From assembly GCF_024433635.1 (NCBI RefSeq), contig NZ_WNJZ01000004.1:62001-126000 (forward strand): a stretch of DNA of 64,000 nucleotides, read 5' to 3'. Origin of the DNA: Ruminococcus sp. zg-924 (GTDB taxonomy: Bacteria; Bacillota; Clostridia; Oscillospirales; Acutalibacteraceae). Both the position numbers and the translations under genes were made by a program. Under the pieces are notes generated by a model. It saw only the letters and a program-made list of their open reading frames with translations. It did no database searches and was not told where the DNA came from. Positions 38,798 through 47,445 of the stretch are shown one piece after another (position 1 is the stretch's first letter; each line of letters starts with the position of its first letter).

Positions 38798-39757
38798 TTA
38801 TTTATCCCACTGAATTACGCAGCTGCCGGTTGTAAGTCCGGCTCCGAAAGCACACATTACGATGTAATCGCCCTTTTTGAGCTTTCCCTGCTTGTTTATT
38901 TCATCAAGGCAAATCGGAATACTGCCTGCCGAGGTGTTGCCGTATTCGCCCACGTTTACAACAAAGTTTTCACGGGGAATATCAAGCTTTGACGCTGCGG
39001 CGTCGATTATTCTGATGTTTGCCTGGTGAGGTATCATATAGTTGATTTCGGTCTGCTCAAGACCTGCGTCCTTGATAACCTTGCGGATTCCTCTTATCAT
39101 ATTTGTAACTGCAAATTTATATACGTCCTGTCCTGCCATATGGAGTACAGGTTTGTCGCCTTTGTGTGTATCAAACGGAGATATAAGCTCTCCTCTTGGA
39201 GCGAAAAGAACGTCTGTGTTGCCGTTTGCGGTGAGGTGGATTGATTTAAGTCCGTCGCCTTCGCCCAATACAACGGCGCCGCCGCCGTCACCGAACAGAA
39301 CACATGTTGAACGGTCTGTCCAGTCTACCATATTGGAAAGGTTGTCGAAAGCTACAATTAAAGCGTGCTTAACCTTTCCTCTTGCGAAGAAGCCGTCTGC
39401 AACGTCTAACGAGTATATAAAACCTGAGCAGGCAGCGTTTAAGTCAAAGGCAGGGCAGGAAGCGCCGATTTCCTTTTGAATAACGCAAGCCTCGGACGGG
39501 GTAATATACATACCCTTCATTGTAGCGCATATAATAAGGTCAAGATCTTTTGCTGTGATGCCTGCGTTATCAAGAGCCTGATTGGCTGCGGTTACGCAAA
39601 GCTCTGTCATAGTTTCGGTTGTAATAACTCTTCTGTTGTGGATGCCTGTTCTTGTTCTGATCCATTCATCGTTTGTTTCAACCATCATTGAAAGATCATC
39701 ATTCGACACTATGTGCTCCGGCACAGCTCGTCCGGTGCCTAAAATACTGAAACTCAT
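38798..39757 (-). CDS. fabH: beta-ketoacyl-ACP synthase III
   Basis: Initiating condensing enzyme, 319 residues, which joins acetyl-CoA to malonyl-ACP. The catalytic Cys is in DLNAACSGFIY, His in PHQANIRI and Asn in YGNTSAGSIP. Its start overlaps the regulator stop by four bases (ATGA), coupling it to the MarR gene. GGAGGA lies in the end of that gene. Confidence 0.96.
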   Translation of the reverse strand: MSFSILGTGRAVPEHIVSNDDLSMMVETNDEWIRTRTGIHNRRVITTETMTELCVTAANQALDNAGITAKDLDLIICATMKGMYITPSEACVIQKEIGASCPAFDLNAACSGFIYSLDVADGFFARGKVKHALIVAFDNLSNMVDWTDRSTCVLFGDGGGAVVLGEGDGLKSIHLTANGNTDVLFAPRGELISPFDTHKGDKPVLHMAGQDVYKFAVTNMIRGIRKVIKDAGLEQTEINYMIPHQANIRIIDAAASKLDIPRENFVVNVGEYGNTSAGSIPICLDEINKQGKLKKGDYIVMCAFGAGLTTGSCVIQWDK

Positions 39758-40227
39758 GATTTAAATTCCTCCATTTTTTTTAGCCTTGAGTTCAAAAAGA
39801 TGTTAATTCGTTCAATGCAGTCAACCAGCAGATTCTTTTCGCTCTCGCTCATATTGCAGGAAATTGTGTTAGCCATATTGCGGTGAAAGCGTTTGTGTAT
39901 TCTGTCGGCGTGTCTGCCGTTTTCAGTCAGCTGTACATATACCTGTCTGCCGTCGGCAATGCTCTTTTTTCTGGTTACATATCCTTTTTTCTCAAGCTTG
40001 TTTACCATTGCGGTTACGGATGCCGGGGTTATCATCAATTCAGACGCTATCTCCCCGATTGTTTTGCCCACAAGAGGGTTTTTGTTGATTGCTTCAATAA
40101 AATTGAGCTCGCAGATGGAAAGGTTCAGTCGCTTTGACCTTGAAAGCATTGACTGCTCAACCCTTGAAAAAAGCACATAGCTTTTTCCCATAGCGTCGCT
40201 CAATCTGTCGGAAAAGGAATCCTCCAT
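39754..40227 (-). CDS. fabT: MarR-family regulator of the fatty acid operon (FabT-like)
   Basis: Winged-helix repressor of 157 residues. The recognition region is IGEIASELMITPASVTAMVNKLEKK, given here by its start and end, followed by the wing SIADGRQVYVQLTENG. In streptococci and lactococci FabT, encoded first in the same operon, represses it with acyl-ACP as corepressor; the same role is inferred here from position and family. It lies directly behind a consensus promoter with a palindrome at the start point. AAAGGAG precedes the ATG. Confidence 0.85.
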   Translation of the reverse strand: MEDSFSDRLSDAMGKSYVLFSRVEQSMLSRSKRLNLSICELNFIEAINKNPLVGKTIGEIASELMITPASVTAMVNKLEKKGYVTRKKSIADGRQVYVQLTENGRHADRIHKRFHRNMANTISCNMSESEKNLLVDCIERINIFLNSRLKKMEEFKS

Positions 40228-40249
40228 TCATCAAGCTCCTTTGATAAAA

Positions 40250-40266
40250 TTAGTTAAATAACCTAA
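40250..40266 (-). promoter_or_regulatory. candidate FabT operator
   Basis: TTAGTTAAATAACCTAA is an imperfect palindrome with 6 of 8 half-site pairs. It lies between the -10 hexamer and the regulator start, overlapping the expected transcription start, as expected for autoregulation. Confidence 0.55.
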
Positions 40267-40269
40267 ATA

Positions 40270-40298
40270 ATTTTATCCCCGAAAAGCCTGTTTGTCAA
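40270..40298 (-). promoter_or_regulatory. main promoter of the fab-acc operon
   Basis: On the minus strand a perfect TTGACA, a 17-base spacer, then TAAAAT. This is the best sigma-A promoter in the window. The remaining bases up to 40470 hold a GCCG-rich inverted repeat near 40392-40415 and nothing else recognised. Confidence 0.85.
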
Positions 40299-40470
40299 GG
40301 TAAAGTGCGGCTTTAAACGGGATTTAGGCATTATTCACAGTAATATGCAGATTTTCAGAAAAAATAAGCCTTTATTTATGTAAGCTGAATGCCGCCGATG
40401 TAGGACGGCTACGGCTTTCTTTATATACAATATAATACAGTGGGCTGTGTGAGTAAAAGGGCGAAGGCTG

Positions 40471-40791
40471 TCAGCTGCAATAATCCTCAAGCAGCCGCTT
40501 CAGCTCACGCTCGTTTGCGGCATATACGCCTATTTTCAGCTGCTGCTTGTCAAAATCGGGCAGCGAATCAATAGCGGTATCTGTTATATCAAGGGGTGTT
40601 TCCTTGCCGTTTTCAAATACCGCCACCCTACCGTAAAACTCTTTTACAATATATTCACAGGCTTTACTCGGTTCGGTTTCAAAAATGCGTGGCTTCGCCT
40701 GCGGAGTGCCGGGGGTAAGAGAGGAGATTACGCCGATAATTGAAAGGAAGGCTATAGTTAATACAAGGCAAAATACTAAACGTCTGCTCAT
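40471..40791 (-). CDS. BofC C-terminal-domain protein with N-terminal anchor
   Basis: Protein of 106 residues with one N-terminal hydrophobic segment (LVFCLVLTIAFLSIIGVI) and a C-terminal part that fits the BofC C-terminal domain pattern: YIVKEFYGRVAVFENG, a central LPDFDKQQLKIGV, and the ending ELKRLLEDYCS. In Bacillus BofC controls SpoIVB during sporulation, but this short form lacks the BofC N-terminal domain and is widespread in clostridia. AGGACG precedes ATG 40791. Membrane-attached and extracytoplasmic by prediction. Confidence 0.75.
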   Translation of the reverse strand: MSRRLVFCLVLTIAFLSIIGVISSLTPGTPQAKPRIFETEPSKACEYIVKEFYGRVAVFENGKETPLDITDTAIDSLPDFDKQQLKIGVYAANERELKRLLEDYCS

Positions 40792-40974
40792 TAAAACACG
40801 TCCTAAAATTCATATATATTTATTGTTTATGCTTTTTTAAGGATTATGCTTTAAAAAACGGGCGAAAATATATGCTGTAAATAAGCTTACGGAACTATTT
40901 GCACGAAGAGAGGCAGAATTTTATGAAAAAAACGTAAATAATCAATTAAAAGAGAAAAATGTGCAAAAAAAGCA

Positions 40975-41003
40975 TTTCATTTTTTTTAATTTAGTGGTAT
41001 AAT
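40975..41003 (+). promoter_or_regulatory. promoter of the class A PBP gene
   Basis: TTTCAT, a 17-base spacer and a perfect TATAAT at 40998-41003. The leader is about 100 bases. The rest of the gap 40792-40974 is AT-rich with nothing recognised. Confidence 0.6.
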
Positions 41004-41109
41004 CCAAAATAGGTTTTTGTACTCAAATGAGGTCTGCTGTTTTATATGAGGCAGGGAACATATAGATTTTATGAAATGCGGATTTTAAAATAACAAGGAG
41101 GTAAAGCTT

Positions 41110-43461
41110 GTGAGGAAAACCGATATAAGTAAATTTACCGATGATTCTCCGCAGGACAACTCGGCGATAATAGAAAAAAGTTTGCCCAGACGGTGTCTAT
41201 CAACAATATGGAAGATTTTCTCAACGGTTCTGTTGATACTAATTATTTCGTTTGTGGTTGTAGGAATTTCAGTTGGAATTTATCTGCTACAGCTTGCAAA
41301 TCAGCCAACCGGTATAGATTTGCACGCCTCAAAGCTTAATCTGACCAGCATTATTTATGTTTACGATGATAATAACGAGCCGGTTGAGTATGACCGCCTG
41401 CACAGCAGTGAGAACAGAATCTGGGTTGACTTAAAGGATATACCGCAGTATATGAAGGACGCTCAGGTTGCCATAGAGGACAAGCGTTTTTATGAGCACA
41501 ATGGTGTTGACTGGACAAGAACTGCGGGCGCTGTGCTTAGTCTTGCGGGAGGCGACAGCTACGGCGGCTCAACGCTGACCCAGCAGCTCATAAAAAATAT
41601 TACGAACGATAACGAGGTAAGCATAACAAGAAAGCTCAACGAAATTTTTAGAGCCTTAAACCTTGAACGTGAGTACACCAAGGATGAGATTCTGGAGGCT
41701 TACCTTAATATAGTAAACTACGGTGCGGGCTGCAACGGCGTTCAGTCGGCGGCAAACCTGTATTTTGCAAAGAATATAAGCGATTGCTCAATTGCTCAGT
41801 GTGCGGCAATTGCAGGAATTACTCAGAACCCTTCTGCTTATGACCCTCTTGAATATCCTGAGGCAAACCAAAAGCGCCGTGAAACGGTTATCAGAGCAAT
41901 GTATGACCAGGAGATGATAACCAAGGAAGAGTACGATGAGGCAATGAAGGAATCCAAAAATATGAAGTTTGTGGGCAACTACAACAACCCGATGCTTGAG
42001 CAGGAAGAGGAAGAGGAAGAGAATAAGAGCAGCGTCAGAAACTGGTATGAGGACGCCCTGCTCAAGGACTTAACGGTTGACCTTGCTCAGGCTCTCAACA
42101 TCAGTGAGGAAAGTGCGTCTTCAAAGATTTACACAGAGGGTCTTAAGATATACTGTGCAATGGACGAGGATATGCAGGATTTTGCCGAGCAGTATGTTCT
42201 TGATATGGATACGCCGAGTGACCCGAATTTGCAGACAGGTATTGTGATGATGGGCTTCGACGGCAGAATTATTGCAACAGTAGGCAGCCGTGAAAAGAAA
42301 ACGCAGGACCTTGTTTGGGACAGAACGGTTGACTCAACGCTCCAGCCGGGTTCTTCAATTAAGCCCGTTATCCCTTACCCGATGGCAATTGAGGAGGGCT
42401 TATACAACTTCTCCTCATATGTAAAGGATGAGCCGATTGAAAAATGGGACAAGGACGAAAACGGCAACTGGAAACCGGGTCCTAACAACTCTGACGGCAC
42501 TTACCACCACGACATTCTTCTGCCGGAGGCTATCGAGCGTTCTTTGAACGCAGCCGCAGTGCAGACAATGAATTTAATAGGCACAAAGTCGGCTTATAAC
42601 CAAGCTATTAACAAGATGGGCTTTAGAAACCTGTCGTCTGAGGACGCTCAAAATTTGGGCGCTCTGTCAATCGGCGGTATGAACGGCGGCGTTACTGTAA
42701 GAGAGATGGTTGCCTCGTATGCTTATATGGGCAACGGAGGAAAGTATTACACTCCTTACACATATTATTATGTAACAGACCAGAACGACAATATTATTAT
42801 AGATAACCGTGACGCTATGCCGACCAAGGCTTATTCGGAGGAAACGGCTACAATTATGAACCGCCTGCTCCATTACAATGTTGTTTATAATAACCCTTCT
42901 CATACTGCCGCTTATATAGCCAGAATAGGAAGCTGGGATATTATAGGCAAGACAGGTACAACCGACTGGGCAATAGACCACTGGTTTATTGGTATGTCGC
43001 CGTACTGCGTGCTTGGCAGCTGGACCGGTTTTGACAGTCCGGCTTCTATTCAGGGCAACGGCTATGCCGAGCAAACCTTCCATGACCTTATGGCACATTA
43101 TCTTGCGGATAAAGAATATAAGGAATACGAGCTGTCCGACAATGTTACACCGATTGCCTATTGCGAAAGCACCGGCAAGCTTGCTTCAAGCTACTGCTAC
43201 AATACAAAAATCGGTTATTATACAGAGGATAACAGACCGGAATACTGCAGTGGCTATCACGGATATTCTTCAAACTACTGGAACTCTTCATCTTCGAGCA
43301 GCGAAAGCTCAAGCAGTGAAAGCTCAGACTATTACACTGAGCCTGAAAACGACTGGACTGATTACGGCGGAGAAAGCAGCGAATATCAGACCGATACTTA
43401 TGTCGATGTCGGAGTAGATGATAATCCGTCATCGCAGACAAGCGTTCCTGCCGATGAATAG
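41110..43461 (+). CDS. class A penicillin-binding protein (PBP1A-like)
   Basis: Bifunctional peptidoglycan synthase of 783 residues. A cytoplasmic N-terminus and one TM at about 38-62 are followed by a GT51 glycosyltransferase domain (EDKRFYEHNGVD; STLTQQLIKN; RKLNEIFRALNLE) and a transpeptidase domain with SxxK (GSSIKP), SxN (SLN) and KTG (GKTGTTDW). The C-terminal tail of about 70 residues is rich in Ser, Glu and Tyr and probably extends into the wall. Start is GTG 41110 with AAGGAGGT about 8 bases upstream. It could be named PbpA or PonA by analogy; the exact orthologue is not decided. Confidence 0.93.
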   Translation: MRKTDISKFTDDSPQDNSAIIEKSLPRRCLSTIWKIFSTVLLILIISFVVVGISVGIYLLQLANQPTGIDLHASKLNLTSIIYVYDDNNEPVEYDRLHSSENRIWVDLKDIPQYMKDAQVAIEDKRFYEHNGVDWTRTAGAVLSLAGGDSYGGSTLTQQLIKNITNDNEVSITRKLNEIFRALNLEREYTKDEILEAYLNIVNYGAGCNGVQSAANLYFAKNISDCSIAQCAAIAGITQNPSAYDPLEYPEANQKRRETVIRAMYDQEMITKEEYDEAMKESKNMKFVGNYNNPMLEQEEEEEENKSSVRNWYEDALLKDLTVDLAQALNISEESASSKIYTEGLKIYCAMDEDMQDFAEQYVLDMDTPSDPNLQTGIVMMGFDGRIIATVGSREKKTQDLVWDRTVDSTLQPGSSIKPVIPYPMAIEEGLYNFSSYVKDEPIEKWDKDENGNWKPGPNNSDGTYHHDILLPEAIERSLNAAAVQTMNLIGTKSAYNQAINKMGFRNLSSEDAQNLGALSIGGMNGGVTVREMVASYAYMGNGGKYYTPYTYYYVTDQNDNIIIDNRDAMPTKAYSEETATIMNRLLHYNVVYNNPSHTAAYIARIGSWDIIGKTGTTDWAIDHWFIGMSPYCVLGSWTGFDSPASIQGNGYAEQTFHDLMAHYLADKEYKEYELSDNVTPIAYCESTGKLASSYCYNTKIGYYTEDNRPEYCSGYHGYSSNYWNSSSSSSESSSSESSDYYTEPENDWTDYGGESSEYQTDTYVDVGVDDNPSSQTSVPADE

Positions 43462-43471
43462 TGCGTATGCA

Positions 43472-43499
43472 TTGTGATTTGAGCTTGGTAGAATAAAAT
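43472..43499 (+). promoter_or_regulatory. putative promoter of hom-thrB
   Basis: TTGTGA, a 16-base spacer, TAAAAT at 43494-43499, 18 bases before the hom ATG. The leader would be very short. No terminator was found after the PBP gene, so read-through is also possible. Confidence 0.4.
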
Positions 43500-43517
43500 T
43501 TTTTAAGAGGTGTACAG

Positions 43518-44765
43518 ATGATTAATATAGCAATTATGGGTTACGGCACAGTAGGATCGGGTGTAGCAGAGATTATTGTTACTCACAAGGAGAGCCTCGC
43601 AAAGCGTGCCAAGGAAGAGATAAACATAAAATATATTCTTGATATAAGAGAATTTCCGGGCGACCCGCTTGAGGAAAAGTTTACAAAGGACTTTAACGAT
43701 ATTATTAACGATGACGAGGTTAAGGTTGTTGTTGAGGTTATGGGCGGACTTCGCCCTGCTTACGATTTCGTTAAGCAGTGCCTTGAAAAGGGCAAGAGCG
43801 TTGTAACCTCAAACAAGGAGCTTGTTGCCGCTAAGGGAGCAGAGCTTTTGCAGATTGCGCAGGATAATAATGTGAATTTCCTGTTTGAAGCGAGCGTAGG
43901 CGGCGGTATTCCTATTATTCGCCCAATGAGCCAGTGCCTTGCCGCAAACGAGGTTGTTGAGGTTGCAGGAATACTCAACGGTACAACAAACTTCATTTTA
44001 ACAAAAATGATAAGAGAGCAGATGTCTTTTGAGGACGCACTTTCACTTGCACAGAGGCTCGGCTATGCAGAGAAAGACCCAACAGCGGATGTTGAGGGCC
44101 TTGACGCTGTAAGAAAAATTTGTATTCTCGCTTCGCTTGCATACGGCAAGCACGTTTACCCTGACAACATACATACAGAGGGCATATCAAAAATCACTCT
44201 TGCCGATGTTGCTTATGCTTCGGCTTGGGGCGGAGTTATCAAGCTTATTGGCAGCGTAAAGAAGCTTGATGACGGCAGAATTGATATATTTGTTGCTCCG
44301 ATGATTCTTGAAAGCAGCAGCCAGCTTGCCGGTGTTGACGATGTATTTAACGGAATTATGGTAAGAGGCGATTCAACAGGTGATGTTGTTTTCTACGGCA
44401 AGGGCGCAGGCAAGATGCCGACTGCAAGCGCAGTTGTTGCAGATGTTATCGACTGCATCAAGCACCTTAAGGCGAGAAAATATCTGTATTGGGCGGATAG
44501 CGAAAACGAATATGTACTCCCATATGACGAGAGCGTATGCTCAATGTACTTAAGAGTTTCTTATGCAGCCGGCACTGACATTAAGTCTACTGCAAAGGCT
44601 GCCTTAGGTGAGGTAAGCTTCATCACAAGTCAGGGCAGTGCTGAAAACGAGGCGGCGTTTATCACAAAGCCAATGACAGTTAAGAAGTTTAACGAGCTTG
44701 CCGATAAGCTTGTTAAGAACGGCATTGTGATTGAGTCGAGAATTCGTATGGGTGATGATTTGTAA
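43518..44765 (+). CDS. hom: homoserine dehydrogenase
   Basis: NAD(P)-dependent enzyme making homoserine in threonine and methionine synthesis, 415 residues. It has the Rossmann MGYGTVGSGV, the signature ASVGGGIPIIRPMSQCLAANEV, and the C-terminal ACT domain (about 340-415) that normally mediates feedback by threonine. AAGAGGTG lies 5 bases before the ATG. thrB starts two bases after its stop. Confidence 0.96.
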   Translation: MINIAIMGYGTVGSGVAEIIVTHKESLAKRAKEEINIKYILDIREFPGDPLEEKFTKDFNDIINDDEVKVVVEVMGGLRPAYDFVKQCLEKGKSVVTSNKELVAAKGAELLQIAQDNNVNFLFEASVGGGIPIIRPMSQCLAANEVVEVAGILNGTTNFILTKMIREQMSFEDALSLAQRLGYAEKDPTADVEGLDAVRKICILASLAYGKHVYPDNIHTEGISKITLADVAYASAWGGVIKLIGSVKKLDDGRIDIFVAPMILESSSQLAGVDDVFNGIMVRGDSTGDVVFYGKGAGKMPTASAVVADVIDCIKHLKARKYLYWADSENEYVLPYDESVCSMYLRVSYAAGTDIKSTAKAALGEVSFITSQGSAENEAAFITKPMTVKKFNELADKLVKNGIVIESRIRMGDDL

Positions 44766-44767
44766 TT

Positions 44768-45664
44768 ATGATTAGAATTCAAGTTCCGGCAACAAGCGCA
44801 AACTTAGGCTCGGGTTTTGACAGCCTCGGCGTTGCGCTTACGCTATACAATCAGGTTTGGATGGAGGAAAGCGATGTTATTGACATATCGTCAAAGGACA
44901 GCGTTAAGGTTCCGACAGACGAAAACAACCTGATTTACTGGTCTGCTCAGAGGCTTTATGAGGAGTGCGGCAAAAAGCTGCCAGGATTAAGAATAATTCA
45001 GGAAAACAATATACCGATGACAAGGGGGCTGGGCAGCAGCTCGGCTTGCATTGTGGCAGGCCTTGTCGGCGCAAACCGCTTTTTGGGCAATCCGCTGTCA
45101 ACCAACGACCTTGAAACCCTCGCCGTTGCAATAGAGGGTCACCCCGACAATACAACGCCGTGTATTACAGGCGGCCTTGTTACCTCGGCTATGGACGGCG
45201 GCAGGATTTACAGTGTAACAGTTCCTGTTGCCAACAACATCCGCTTTGCGGTGTTTGTTCCTCCGTTTGAGCTTAAGACGGAAAAGGCGAGAGGTGCGCT
45301 GCCGGACAGCTACTCAAGGCAGGACGCAGTTTTTAATCTGTCACGCTCAGCGCTGATGACATCAGCTCTCTTTTCAGGCAGCCTTGAGAATCTTCGTGTA
45401 GCCGTACAGGACAGGTTGCATCAGCCGTACCGTAAGGGATTTATTGAGGGCTATGACACTGTTTTCCGTATAAGCTATGAACTTGGCTCTTACGGAACCT
45501 GCATAAGCGGCGCAGGTCCGTCTATAATTGCCATAGTTGACGAGGAGGGCGCTGCTACCTTTGAAAAGCATGCAATAGCTTCTCTTGAGGAGAAGGGGAT
45601 ATGCGGCTGGCATCTTTTGACTCTTTTGCCGGAAAGCAACGGTGCAAGAATATTTATTGAATAA
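44768..45664 (+). CDS. thrB: homoserine kinase
   Basis: GHMP-family kinase of 298 residues that phosphorylates homoserine. It has the N-terminal ATSANLGSGFDSLG, the ATP-binding MTRGLGSSSACIVAG, and the C-terminal CISGAGPSIIAI. It is coupled to hom. Threonine synthase (thrC) is not in the cluster. Confidence 0.96.
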   Translation: MIRIQVPATSANLGSGFDSLGVALTLYNQVWMEESDVIDISSKDSVKVPTDENNLIYWSAQRLYEECGKKLPGLRIIQENNIPMTRGLGSSSACIVAGLVGANRFLGNPLSTNDLETLAVAIEGHPDNTTPCITGGLVTSAMDGGRIYSVTVPVANNIRFAVFVPPFELKTEKARGALPDSYSRQDAVFNLSRSALMTSALFSGSLENLRVAVQDRLHQPYRKGFIEGYDTVFRISYELGSYGTCISGAGPSIIAIVDEEGAATFEKHAIASLEEKGICGWHLLTLLPESNGARIFIE

Positions 45665-45677
45665 TTCAAATTTGCAC

Positions 45678-45706
45678 TTGACATTTTACATAAAAGCTAT
45701 TAAAAT
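45678..45706 (+). promoter_or_regulatory. promoter of lysC
   Basis: A perfect TTGACA, a 17-base spacer, TAAAAT. The leader of about 55 bases carries a GCTCTTCC/GGGAGAGC hairpin at 45718-45738. It is too short to hold a lysine riboswitch. Confidence 0.78.
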
Positions 45707-45766
45707 CTTTTAAGGACGCTCTTCCGAAAGGGGAGAGCAAGAGGGAAAAATATTGGAGGAATACCA

Positions 45767-46978
45767 ATGGGCCTTATAGTACAGAAGTTTGGCGGTACAT
45801 CTGTTGCTGACGCACAGAGAGTTATGAATGTCGCCAAAATTGTTACCGACACCTATAAAAACGGCAACAATGTTGTGGTTGTTGTTTCGGCGCAGGGTGA
45901 CACAACGGACGATTTGATTGAAAAGGCAAATGAGATTAACCCAAATGCTACTAACCGTGAGAAGGATATGCTTCTTGCAGCCGGTGAGCAGATTTCGATT
46001 TCTCTTTTGGCTATGGCTATTCAGAAGCTCGGCTATCCGGTAGTTTCGCTTCTTGGCTGGCAGGCAGGTTTCCAGACAACTGCTATGCATACAAATGCAA
46101 GAATCAGAAGAATAGCTGCTGAAAGACTTAAGGGCGAGCTTGACAGAAGAAACATTGTTGTTGTGGCAGGTTTCCAGGGCATCAGCCAGTATGGCGATGT
46201 TACAACACTTGGCAGAGGCGGCTCTGACACAAGCGCAGTTGCAATTGCCTGTGCGCTTCACGCTGACCTTTGTCAGATATACACAGACGTTGAGGGTGTT
46301 TACACAGCAGACCCGAGAAAGGTTAAAAACGCAAAGAAGCTTAATGAGATTTCATATGATGAAATGCTTGAGCTTGCAACACTGGGCGCTCAGGTGCTTC
46401 ACAACCGCAGTGTTGAAATGGCTAAAAAATATAATCTTGAGCTTGAGGTGCTTTCAAGCCTGACTTGTGCACCGGGTACAATCGTTAAGGAGACGGCTAA
46501 AATGGAAAAAATGTTGATAAGCGGTGTTGCTAAGGATACAAACGTTGCAAGAATTTCTGTTACCAATATTCCTGACAGACCCGGTCTTGCATTCAAAATG
46601 TTCTCAAAGCTTTCTGCAAAGGATATTAATGTTGATATTATTCTTCAATCTATCGGCAGAGATAATACAAAGGACATTACCTTTACTGTTGCTAAGGAGA
46701 AGGGCCAGCAGGCTGTTTCAATCTTAGGGGACTACTCGGCAGCAATTGGTGCCGGCGAGGTTCTTTATGATGAGAACGTAGCAAAGATTTCAATTGTTGG
46801 CGCAGGTATGGAAACTCACGCCGGCGTTGCATCAAAGATGTTTGAGGCTCTTTATGACAACCAAATTAACATTCAGATGATTTCAACAAGCGAGATTAAG
46901 GTTTCTGTTCTTATCAATGCTGATGATGCAGACAGAGCAGTAAGCGCAATTCACGCAAAGTTCTTTGATGCTGAATAA
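45767..46978 (+). CDS. lysC: aspartate kinase
   Basis: First enzyme of the aspartate pathway, 403 residues. The N-terminal VQKFGGTSVAD and GRGGSDTSAVAIA are the kinase signatures. Two ACT domains at about 265-330 and 340-400 give feedback control by lysine and/or threonine. GGAGGA lies 6 bases before ATG 45767. It has its own promoter but follows thrB closely, giving a hom-thrB-lysC cluster. Confidence 0.96.
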   Translation: MGLIVQKFGGTSVADAQRVMNVAKIVTDTYKNGNNVVVVVSAQGDTTDDLIEKANEINPNATNREKDMLLAAGEQISISLLAMAIQKLGYPVVSLLGWQAGFQTTAMHTNARIRRIAAERLKGELDRRNIVVVAGFQGISQYGDVTTLGRGGSDTSAVAIACALHADLCQIYTDVEGVYTADPRKVKNAKKLNEISYDEMLELATLGAQVLHNRSVEMAKKYNLELEVLSSLTCAPGTIVKETAKMEKMLISGVAKDTNVARISVTNIPDRPGLAFKMFSKLSAKDINVDIILQSIGRDNTKDITFTVAKEKGQQAVSILGDYSAAIGAGEVLYDENVAKISIVGAGMETHAGVASKMFEALYDNQINIQMISTSEIKVSVLINADDADRAVSAIHAKFFDAE

Positions 46979-46994
46979 AATTTAAATTAAAAAT

Positions 46995-47018
46995 AAGCCG
47001 AAGAATAATCTTCGGCTT
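46995..47018 (+). terminator. hairpin after lysC
   Basis: AAGCCGAAGA and TCTTCGGCTT pair perfectly around ATAA, 16 bases after the lysC stop. The U run after it is poor on this strand, so it may terminate weakly or mark a processing site between lysC and the tRNA. Confidence 0.6.
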
Positions 47019-47025
47019 AATATAT

Positions 47026-47102
47026 CCGGGTGTAGCGCAGTTTGGTAGCGCGCTTGAATGGGGTTCAAGAGGCCGCAGGTTCGACTCCTGTCACTCGGAC
47101 CA
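47026..47102 (+). tRNA. tRNA-Pro, anticodon GGG
   Basis: Cloverleaf read by eye: acceptor CCGGGTG/CACTCGG, D arm GCGC/GCGC, anticodon stem CTTGA/TCAAG with loop ATGGGGT giving anticodon GGG, T arm GCAGG/CCTGT with TTCGACT, and an encoded CCA. 77 bases. GGG reads CCC and CCU codons. No second tRNA is adjacent. Confidence 0.95.
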
Positions 47103-47106
47103 CGAA

Positions 47107-47144
47107 AACACCTCTTTTGTCTATGGACAAAAGAGGTGTTTTTT
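47107..47144 (+). terminator. terminator of the tRNA-Pro gene
   Basis: A 15-bp perfect stem, AACACCTCTTTTGTC and its complement, around TATG, followed by a T run. Confidence 0.92.
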
Positions 47145-47153
47145 CTAACTAAG

Positions 47154-47344
47154 AGTTCTTCGCGCTTAAGGGACTTGAGGGAGGATAATTACTTAAAGCA
47201 AGTTGATGTTGCAGAAATTATGGAATACAATAAACAGTTTATTCAAGATATGAGAGGGGATTTCAGACAATACCCGTTGAACATTTGGTAAAGCCTGCTG
47301 ATTATTATAATGTATCTTTGGATTGTATATTAGGGCGAGAATAA
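47154..47344 (+). pseudogene. frameshifted XRE-family HTH regulator remnant
   Basis: Two frames together give a Cro/CI-type helix-turn-helix protein. RLRDLREDNYLKQVDVAEIM is in the first frame. VYSRYERG and then IPVEHLVKPADYYNVSLDCIL, ending GRE and a stop, are in another frame. The junction near 47229-47236 fits loss of a single base. No start codon or ribosome site is present upstream, because the tRNA terminator takes that place. About 65 residues would be expected, the size of a small phage- or element-type XRE repressor. It is probably the scar of an element once next to the tRNA. Confidence 0.75.
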
Positions 47345-47370
47345 CAATTACAATTTATCCATATTCCATA

Positions 47371-47419
47371 AAAACAAAAACCCGGTTAAATCAAGAGCTG
47401 TTGCCTTGACTCAACCGGG
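47371..47419 (-). terminator. terminator of the downstream membrane protein gene
   Basis: CCCGGTT plus TCAAG pairs with CTTGA plus AACCGGG (47381-47419). TTTTTGTTTTT follows on the minus strand. Confidence 0.85.
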
Positions 47420-47445
47420 AACGATTTTATTATAGATTTTTATTC

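Noticed and set aside
43270-43330. Short TCN/AGC-rich repeats in the PBP gene as a tandem repeat or CRISPR-like array
   Set aside because: They encode the Ser-rich tail of the protein; unit length is only three to nine bases with no spacers.
45707-45766. Lysine riboswitch before lysC
   Set aside because: The leader is about 55 bases; a lysine riboswitch needs well over 150. Only one short hairpin is present.
45710-46261. Open frame of 183 codons on the strand opposite lysC
   Set aside because: It is antisense to a clear aspartate kinase, has no ribosome site and its Ser/Asn/Cys-rich product matches no family.
47026-47445. Integrated phage or mobile element at tRNA-Pro
   Set aside because: Only one XRE remnant is present; no integrase, no repeated tRNA 3' end and no other element gene was seen.
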